Assembly (NCBI RefSeq): GCF_900659635.1
Contig: NZ_CAACVB010000007.1
Coordinates: forward strand, 20,366-84,365
DNA: 64,000 bases
Reading direction: 5' to 3'
DNA from: Actinomadura roseirufa
Lineage (GTDB): Bacteria > Actinomycetota > Actinomycetes > Streptosporangiales > Streptosporangiaceae
Below, piece by piece: positions 58,476 to 64,000 of this stretch; the first letter of the stretch is position 1, and each line of letters starts with the position of its first letter. Both the position numbers and the translations under genes were made by a program. Under the pieces are notes generated by a model, which was not told where the DNA came from, made no database searches, and saw nothing but the letters and a program-made list of their open reading frames with translations.

Positions 58476-59876
58476 ATGAAAATCACCGGCATCATCGGTG
58501 CGGGAGCGGCCGCCGCCGCCGTTCTCGCACTGGTCGCGCCCGCCGTCCCGGCCGAGGCGGCGGCCACGGGAGTCGACGGGCTGTGGCGCAGTGACGGCTA
58601 CAACTACATCTTCGCCGTCGACAAGGGGAAACTGACCTCGTACCAGACGACGTCCATCAGTTGCCTGCCCGCCGACGTCAGCGGCGACCGCCTTCCCGGG
58701 ACCGATCCGGCGCGGGCGCGATTCGGCCGCAAGGGCAAGACGGAACTCGTCCTCACCCTCACCGGCCGGAACGCCGCGCGCCTGCTTCCGCTCGGCTCCG
58801 CCGCGCCGATCGGGCTTCACCGGCTCTCCGCGCTCCCGGCGCGGTGCGGGAAGCCCGCGCCCAAGGACCCGCTGAGCGTCTTCGACGTCTACTGGACGAC
58901 CTACGCCGAGAACTACCCGTTCTTCAAAACGAGGAAGGTGGACTGGCAGAAGGCCCGCGCGAAGTACCGGCCGAAGGTGGGCCCGAAGACCAGTGACAAG
59001 AAGTTGTTCGGCATTCTCGCCGACATGACCAAGCCACTCGGGGACGCGCACACCTCACTGGACGCCGGTGACGCCGGTGAGTTCGAGGGCCTGCGCCGTG
59101 GGACCCGCACGGGCTCCAACGCCTTCACGGCCCGGACCAACAAGGCGATCGGCGCCTATCTCGGGGTGCCCCTGCAATCCTGGGGCAATGGCCAGATCTC
59201 CTACGGCGACCTGCCGGACGGGCTCGGCTATCTCAGGATCAACAGGTTCGTCGCCTACAAGGGCAAGGACATCGACGACATCTTCTACAGCGACGACAGT
59301 GCCGAGCTCGGCCGCGCGCTCGACTCGGTGTTCACCAAGGCGCGGGTGCGTTCCCTGAAGGGGCTGGTCATCGACGTCCGCAACAACGGGGGAGGATACG
59401 ACGCGCTCGGCCTCCAGATCGCCTCGCGCCTGACGGACGCGCCCTACCTCGCCTACGTCAAGGCGGCCCGCGACGACCCCAAGAACCCTTCGCGTTTCAC
59501 CACGCCGCAGCGGGTGACGGTCCGTCCCGCGCACGCGCCGGCCTACCGGGGCCCCGTGGCGGTCCTCACCAGCGACCTGTCCGTCAGCGCCGCCGAGACC
59601 TTCACCCAGGCGATGATGGGCCGCACGCCCCGGCCGACCCGGATCGGTGCCAACACCCAGGGCGTCTTCTCCGACGTCCTGTCCGGTTACCTGCCGAACG
59701 GCTGGGCCTTCGGCCTGGGCAACGAGCGTTACGCCGACGGCCGCGGGCACAGCTTCGAGGGGCCCGGGATCGCCCCCGACGTCCGCACGCCCGTCTTCAC
59801 CGAGGACGAGCTGACGCACAACCGCGACTCGGCCATCGCCAAGGCGCGCCAGATCCTCACGCAGGCCCGCCCCTAG
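58476..59876 (+). CDS. Secreted S41-family peptidase
   Basis: The product of about 466 residues has a signal peptide (MKITGIIGAGAAAAAVLALVAPAVPAEA). An N-terminal beta domain is followed by an S41 (tail-specific/IRBP-like) catalytic part: VFDVYWTTYAENYPFFKTRKVDW, MTKPLGDAHTSLD, GLGYLRINRFVAYKG, GLVIDVRNNGGGYDALG and LTSDLSVSAAETFTQAM. The catalytic Ser is expected in the SVSAAE segment near residue 370. No PDZ domain is evident. It probably cleaves exported proteins or peptides. ATG 58476 is used. The divergent neighbour shares the operator-like repeat. Confidence 0.88.
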   Translation: MKITGIIGAGAAAAAVLALVAPAVPAEAAATGVDGLWRSDGYNYIFAVDKGKLTSYQTTSISCLPADVSGDRLPGTDPARARFGRKGKTELVLTLTGRNAARLLPLGSAAPIGLHRLSALPARCGKPAPKDPLSVFDVYWTTYAENYPFFKTRKVDWQKARAKYRPKVGPKTSDKKLFGILADMTKPLGDAHTSLDAGDAGEFEGLRRGTRTGSNAFTARTNKAIGAYLGVPLQSWGNGQISYGDLPDGLGYLRINRFVAYKGKDIDDIFYSDDSAELGRALDSVFTKARVRSLKGLVIDVRNNGGGYDALGLQIASRLTDAPYLAYVKAARDDPKNPSRFTTPQRVTVRPAHAPAYRGPVAVLTSDLSVSAAETFTQAMMGRTPRPTRIGANTQGVFSDVLSGYLPNGWAFGLGNERYADGRGHSFEGPGIAPDVRTPVFTEDELTHNRDSAIAKARQILTQARP

Positions 59877-59916
59877 GCGAGCCTTCCGGGCCGCTCTGCC
59901 CGCCACGCCCAACCGT

Positions 59917-59950
59917 CACGCGGTGGTCCTCCGTCCCGGACCACCGCGTG
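59917..59950. terminator. Hairpin terminator after the S41 peptidase gene
   Basis: Perfect 13-bp stem CACGCGGTGGTCC / GGACCACCGCGTG with an 8-nt loop, 40 bp behind the stop codon; it separates this gene from the NRPS cluster. Confidence 0.82.
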
Positions 59951-60085
59951 TTCGCGTGCCCGGACCCGCCCGCCCGGTCCCCGGGACCCTCCCCGCCGCG
60001 TTATCGGCCGCGTTAACGATCAGTTATCGACGCTGGCTAGGGTTTTCGACAAATGGCCGGACCGCCTTGGCAAAGAGGTGCGGAT

Positions 60086-60319
60086 ATGAGTTCCAACCCA
60101 TTCGACGACGAGGACGGGCGGTTCTTCGTCCTGGTGAACGACCAGGGCCAGCATTCACTGTGGCCGGCCTTCGCGGAGGTACCGGCGGGCTGGCGGGAGG
60201 TGCTCGGCCCGGAAAGCCGGCAGAACTGCCTCGGCCACATCGAGGAGAACTGGACCGACCTGCGGCCCGAGAGCCTGCGGGAATCCATGGCCGCCGACGC
60301 GGCGGCGCGGGCCGACTGA
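60086..60319 (+). CDS. MbtH-family protein
   Basis: The 77-residue protein shows the family pattern [58 protein letters not shown], with the conserved S-L-W-P, P-x-G-W and W-T-D-x-R-P. MbtH proteins bind and stabilise NRPS adenylation domains. ATG 60086 follows AAAGAGGTG. First gene of the NRPS cluster that runs off the right edge. Confidence 0.96.
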   Translation: MSSNPFDDEDGRFFVLVNDQGQHSLWPAFAEVPAGWREVLGPESRQNCLGHIEENWTDLRPESLRESMAADAAARAD

Positions 60320-60404
60320 CCCGGAGAGAAATCGAGAGATCCGCTCTCTTCGGCCGGTCGTGGCCGTTCGCCTGACAATTTTCTATGGGACGGGGAGAAT
60401 TCTC

Positions 60405-61787
60405 TTGTCTGCAGATCTGAGCGCCGGGCGCGCACCGGAGCGCAACGAGCGCGGTGTCATCGCCGAGCATTACCACGCCCTGCAGAGCCTCAGCGCGGTC
60501 GAGGCCGCGCGCGAGGCCATGCCGGTCCCGCCGGCCACCGGGGAGGCGCTGCTCGTCGGGCTCTACCAGTCCGCCGAGATCGCCCTCTACAACCTCACCG
60601 ACCTGCTCGACCGCGCCGCCGAGCACCTCGGCAAGCGCGACGTCGACCGCTGCGTGACGCAGCTCCACTGGGTGCGCAGCTTCCACCGCGTCCTCGTGCG
60701 GCTGAGCGTCGACGCCCTGCGCGTCAGCGCCGGCTGGGACGGCGAGGCCCCCCGCTGGCCCGTCGACACGACGCCCGCCTTCGCCGGGTTCGTCCCGGCG
60801 CTGCGGCGCTTCGACACGGCGCTGTCGCAGCTCGTCGAGCTGGGCGAGCTGGACGTGCACGCGACGATCGCCGAGTCGTCCCTGGAGAACCCCGAGTACG
60901 GCATCCTGCACTGCGCCCGGATCGCCAACCACGACGCCCGCGTGTGGAGCGCGAACCTGGCCAAGGCCGTGCACCCCGCGCCCGGCGTCGAGCCGGAGCG
61001 GATCCTGGCCACCGGCCACCTCCTGCACGCCGTGCACGAGCACCGGCTGACCGGCGACACCTACTTCACGCAGTTCCGGGCCCTGCACCAGATTCCCGAG
61101 CTGCTCGTGCGGGAGATCAACGACCGCCTGGAGATCGCCACCCGGAGCGCGCGCTCCGGCGACGTCGCCGCCGCGGTCGAGATGCTCGACGGCGCCGCCG
61201 AGCTGTACGGCTCGGTCGAGGCGTGCCTGCCGCCGATCGTCGACAACCTGAGCACCCACGACTACCACCAGATCCGCGAGAACCTCGGCCTGACCAGCGG
61301 CAGCCACTCGGTCGGCATGCGCTTCCACCTGTTCACCGACCTGTACGAGCAGTTCGTCGAGGCGGTGGGCGGGCTCCAGGAGCAGGGGAGCGACCACCCG
61401 CTCCTGCCGCGGCTGCGGCGGCACGCGAGCGACCTGCGCGTCTTCATCTTCTCCTGGCGCGACATGCACCTCCACCTGCCGCGCAACAACCTGGGCGGGA
61501 TGGAGACCAAGTCCCTGACCGGGGCCCCGGACGCCGTCCGCACCGTCCGCAAGATGCGCGACAACGCGGTGTCGGCCGACCCGCTCTCGCGTTACGCCAA
61601 GCGGGGCCACCCGATGAGCTCCACGGGCCCGCTCGCCGGGTACCTCGACGGCCCGGACTCCTCCGACACCCTGCTGCTCGCCGTGACGGGCAAGGCGACG
61701 CAGGCCGGCTTCCGCGACGTCCAGGAGCGGACGAACTTCTTCTCCCAGCGCACCCCGTTCACCCGGCCGCCGCGCCGGGTCGTGTAG
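60405..61787 (+). CDS. Tryptophan-2,3-dioxygenase-superfamily (heme-dependent aromatic oxygenase-like) protein
   Basis: The product of about 460 residues is all-helical. A C-terminal half carries [28 protein letters not shown] (near residues 289-316), similar to the R-x-x-L-G-x-x-S-G-x-x-S segment of TDO-fold heme enzymes. [18 protein letters not shown] and [11 protein letters not shown] offer candidate heme-ligating histidines. Relatives in natural-product clusters (MarE, SfmD or LmbB2-like enzymes, PrnB-like proteins) oxidise or hydroxylate Trp or Tyr. It lies between MbtH and the NRPS and probably makes or tailors an aromatic building block. TTG 60405, behind CGGGGAGA, is the likely start. 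The exact reaction is not predictable. Confidence 0.68.
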   Translation: MSADLSAGRAPERNERGVIAEHYHALQSLSAVEAAREAMPVPPATGEALLVGLYQSAEIALYNLTDLLDRAAEHLGKRDVDRCVTQLHWVRSFHRVLVRLSVDALRVSAGWDGEAPRWPVDTTPAFAGFVPALRRFDTALSQLVELGELDVHATIAESSLENPEYGILHCARIANHDARVWSANLAKAVHPAPGVEPERILATGHLLHAVHEHRLTGDTYFTQFRALHQIPELLVREINDRLEIATRSARSGDVAAAVEMLDGAAELYGSVEACLPPIVDNLSTHDYHQIRENLGLTSGSHSVGMRFHLFTDLYEQFVEAVGGLQEQGSDHPLLPRLRRHASDLRVFIFSWRDMHLHLPRNNLGGMETKSLTGAPDAVRTVRKMRDNAVSADPLSRYAKRGHPMSSTGPLAGYLDGPDSSDTLLLAVTGKATQAGFRDVQERTNFFSQRTPFTRPPRRVV

Positions 61788-61873
61788 CGGACCGGCGCGA
61801 TCGGGGGACCCGCCCGCCTCCGGGAGGGGCCCATGGCCGGGCGGACGTGCTGGAACGGCTGGAAGGAGGACCG

Positions 61874-64000
61874 ATGCCGCACGAGCTGGAGGAGCCGGCC
61901 GGGACCGTCACCGAGGCGACGATCCCGGAGTCGTTCGAGCGCGTCGCCGCCGCGCGGCCGGACGAGGTCGCGGTGGTGTGCGGCGAGGGGACGCTGACCT
62001 ACCGCGAGCTGGACGCCGGGGCGAACCGGCTGGCGCGGGTCCTGGCGGCTCGCGGCGTGGGCCCGGAGTCGGTGGCGGCGGTGGCGCTGCCGCGCACGCC
62101 GGACTCGGTGGTCGCGGTGCTCGCGGTGGTGAAGGCGGGCGGGGCGTACCTGCCGGTGGACCCGTCCTACCCGGCCGAGCGGGTCCGGTTCATGCTGGCC
62201 GACTCGGCGGCGTGCCTGGTGATCGCGGACGGCGCGACCGCGGACCGGCTGCCGGACCCGCCGGTGCCGGTGCTGCGGCTCGACGATCCGGAGACCGCCG
62301 CGGCGCTGGCCGCCGCCGACCCCGCGCCGGTGCGGGACGCGGACCGGCGCGCGCCCCTGTCGGTGCGCAACACCGCCTACGTCATCTACACCTCCGGGTC
62401 GACCGGGCATCCCAAGGGCGTCGCGGTCACCCACACCGGGCTGGCCGCCCTGGTCGCGACCCAGGTGGAGCGGCTGGGGGTGGCGCCCGGCAGCCGCCTG
62501 CTCCAGTTCGCCTCGCCGAGCTTCGACGCCTCGGTCTGGGAGTGGTGCACGGCGCTGCTGTCGGGCGCCGCGCTGGTGCTGGCCTCCAGGGACGCGCTGG
62601 CGCCCGGTCCCCCGCTCGCCGCCACCGTCGCCGAGCACGGGGTGACGCACGTTCTGCTGCCCCCGCCCGTGCTCGCCGCGCTGCCGGAGGGGTCCCTGCC
62701 CGGCGTGGAGTGCCTGGTGGTCGGCGGCGACGCGTCGTCCGCGGAGCTGGTGCGCGGGTGGGTGCCCGGCCGGCGGATGATCAACGCCTACGGTCCCACG
62801 GAGACGACCGTCATCGCCTCGATGAGCGGTCCGCTGGCGGGGGACGGCCGGGTGCCGCCGATCGGCCGGGCCGTCGCGGGCACCCGCCTCCACGTCCTGG
62901 ACACCCGGCTCCGGCCGGTGCCGCCGGGCGAGGACGGCGAGCTCTATGTCTCCGGCCCGGGGCTCGCGCGGGGGTACCTGGGCCGGTCCGGGCTGACGGC
63001 GTCGCGGTTCGTGGCGTCCCCGTTCGGTGGTCCGGGCGAGCGGATGTACCGCACCGGCGACGTCGTGACCCGGACGCCCGGCGGCGACCTGGAGTTCCGC
63101 GGCCGCGCCGACGACCAGGTCAAGATCCGCGGGTTCCGGATCGAGCTCGGCGAGGTCGAGGCCGCGCTGGCGTCCCATCCGGCGGTGGCGCAGGCCGTCG
63201 TGGTCGTCCACCGGACCTCCGCCGGGCCGCGGCTGGCGGGCTACGTCCTGCCGCGCGGCGCGGGGGGCGTCCGGGAGCAGCGCGAAGGCGAGATCGACTT
63301 CACCGCCGCGGCGGTGGCGGCGGACGTGCGCGCCCACGCGGCGCGGCGCCTCCCGGACCACATGCTGCCCGCCGCGGTCACGGTCCTGGACCGCCTGCCG
63401 CTGACGGCGAGCGGGAAGGTGAACCGGGCCGCCCTGCCCGAGCCGGTGTTCGCCCGCGACGTCTACCGGGCGCCGCGGACGGCGGAGGAGACGGTCCTGG
63501 CGGAGGCGTTCGCCGAGCTGCTCGACGCGGACCGGGTCGGCGTCGACGACGACTTCTTCGCGCTCGGCGGCGACAGCATCCAGTCGATCCAGGTGGTGAC
63601 GCGCGCCCGTGCGCGGGGCGTGCAGGTGAGCCCGGCGCAGGTCTTCGAGTACCGGACCGTGGCGCGGCTGGCCGCCGCCGCCGCGACGCACCGGCGGGAC
63701 GGCGCGCGGGCGGAGACCGGCGACGACTCCGGCTGGACGCCGCTGCTCCCGGCGGCGGCGTGGCTGCTGAGGCGGGGCCCCGGTTTCGACCGGCTCCTCC
63801 AGGCCAGGGTGCTGGAGCTGCCGGAGGGCATCGACGGGGCGGGGCTGGCCGCGACGCTCCGCGCGCTGCTGGACCGCCACGAGCCGCTGCGCTCCCGGCT
63901 GGTCTGGGAGAGGGCGGCGGGCCTGCGGGCCGGTCCGCCGGGCGCGGCGCCGGTGCTCCGCCGCGTGGGATGCGACGGGCGGTGGGGCGGTGAGCCCTGG
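61874..64000 (+). CDS. Non-ribosomal peptide synthetase, N-terminal part (A-T-C/E ...), cut by the window edge
   Basis: ATG 61874 behind GGAAGGAGGA opens 709 codons to the window end. The adenylation domain (about 15-520) has A3 [15 protein letters not shown]4 FDASVWEW, A5 [10 protein letters not shown]7 YRTGD and A10 [11 protein letters not shown]. The carrier protein has [15 protein letters not shown] (phosphopantetheine Ser568). From about 620 a condensation-like domain begins ([20 protein letters not shown]), of a type often seen as epimerisation. There is no N-terminal C domain, so this is a loading or initiating module. Reading specificity positions by eye gives about D-A-W-L-V-G-A-V-I-K, a hydrophobic pocket (Leu-like or aromatic); low confidence. 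Confidence 0.93.
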   Translation, partial: MPHELEEPAGTVTEATIPESFERVAAARPDEVAVVCGEGTLTYRELDAGANRLARVLAARGVGPESVAAVALPRTPDSVVAVLAVVKAGGAYLPVDPSYPAERVRFMLADSAACLVIADGATADRLPDPPVPVLRLDDPETAAALAAADPAPVRDADRRAPLSVRNTAYVIYTSGSTGHPKGVAVTHTGLAALVATQVERLGVAPGSRLLQFASPSFDASVWEWCTALLSGAALVLASRDALAPGPPLAATVAEHGVTHVLLPPPVLAALPEGSLPGVECLVVGGDASSAELVRGWVPGRRMINAYGPTETTVIASMSGPLAGDGRVPPIGRAVAGTRLHVLDTRLRPVPPGEDGELYVSGPGLARGYLGRSGLTASRFVASPFGGPGERMYRTGDVVTRTPGGDLEFRGRADDQVKIRGFRIELGEVEAALASHPAVAQAVVVVHRTSAGPRLAGYVLPRGAGGVREQREGEIDFTAAAVAADVRAHAARRLPDHMLPAAVTVLDRLPLTASGKVNRAALPEPVFARDVYRAPRTAEETVLAEAFAELLDADRVGVDDDFFALGGDSIQSIQVVTRARARGVQVSPAQVFEYRTVARLAAAAATHRRDGARAETGDDSGWTPLLPAAAWLLRRGPGFDRLLQARVLELPEGIDGAGLAATLRALLDRHEPLRSRLVWERAAGLRAGPPGAAPVLRRVGCDGRWGGEPW

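Noticed and set aside
61978..63993. 671-codon plus-strand frame inside the NRPS region
   Set aside because: The NRPS itself is in another frame from ATG 61874 to the window end, with all adenylation and carrier motifs; this frame is its shadow.
1..64000. tRNA, rRNA or riboswitch genes
   Set aside because: Reading both strands by eye I found no cloverleaf-like segment or known riboswitch core; a covariance-model scan would be needed to exclude small RNAs.

Overview
The window is high-GC actinomycete DNA. Coding frames have the G/C-rich third positions, GTG/TTG starts and GTGA/ATGA overlaps typical of the group. The mix of AfsR-like, XRE-TPR, XRE-DUF5753/DUF6879 and CU044_5270-type genes, an ATP-grasp RiPP locus and an NRPS resembles Actinomadura or another Thermomonosporaceae member. 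The genus is an inference. I saw no rRNA or tRNA gene and no complete insertion sequence.

Left part (1-22 kb), mostly cell envelope and regulation: two tandem zinc-ribbon proteins (one cut by the window edge); murT-gatD for lipid II amidation; a translationally coupled pair of glycosyltransferases; two secreted proteins; a large AfsR/SARP-type regulator next to IS630 transposase debris; a HigBA-like toxin-antitoxin pair; a YdeI-like protein; a small protein with a HEPN motif; an XRE-TPR regulator; an ECF sigma factor with its CU044_5270 partner; a TetR/SnoaL divergon with two visible operators; DsrE; and an Lrp/AsnC regulator divergent from a peptide-type ABC binding lipoprotein.

23-31 kb holds a minus-strand exopolysaccharide operon. 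It contains a secreted Agd3/CE18-like deacetylase, a PelF-like GT4 glycosyltransferase, a polytopic PelG-like membrane protein, a LegB-like NDP-sugar 4,6-dehydratase and a sugar nucleotidyltransferase. Together these suggest a Pel- or galactosaminogalactan-like cationic polymer. A NarL-type regulator follows.

31.5-50 kb is an accessory region. Four CRISPR-like arrays (7, 3, 2 and 2 repeats) each follow a related leader of up to about 140 bp, and no cas gene is present. Small-protein genes next to array 1 recur as decayed copies next to arrays 2 and 4. Between the arrays lie a secreted PxKF protein, an APH-type kinase, a MerR/imine-reductase divergon, an XRE/DUF6879 pair, a three-gene ATP-grasp (graspetide/imiditide-type) RiPP locus, and a second candidate RiPP locus. 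That second locus has a small peptide, an internal hairpin, an asparagine-synthetase-like cyclase and a GNAT enzyme, and it faces an XRE-TPR regulator across a perfect 34-bp palindrome.

50-64 kb: a GntR-controlled catabolic operon (kynurenine-formamidase-like cyclase family, FAH family, MFS, RidA) divergent from a TauE/SafE exporter; a secreted PQQ-type sugar dehydrogenase; an LLM oxidoreductase; a secreted alpha/beta-hydrolase-fold protein that appears to lack its nucleophile; a secreted S41 peptidase; and, at the right edge, the start of an NRPS cluster (MbtH, a tryptophan-dioxygenase-like heme protein, and an A-T-C/E NRPS that runs off the window).
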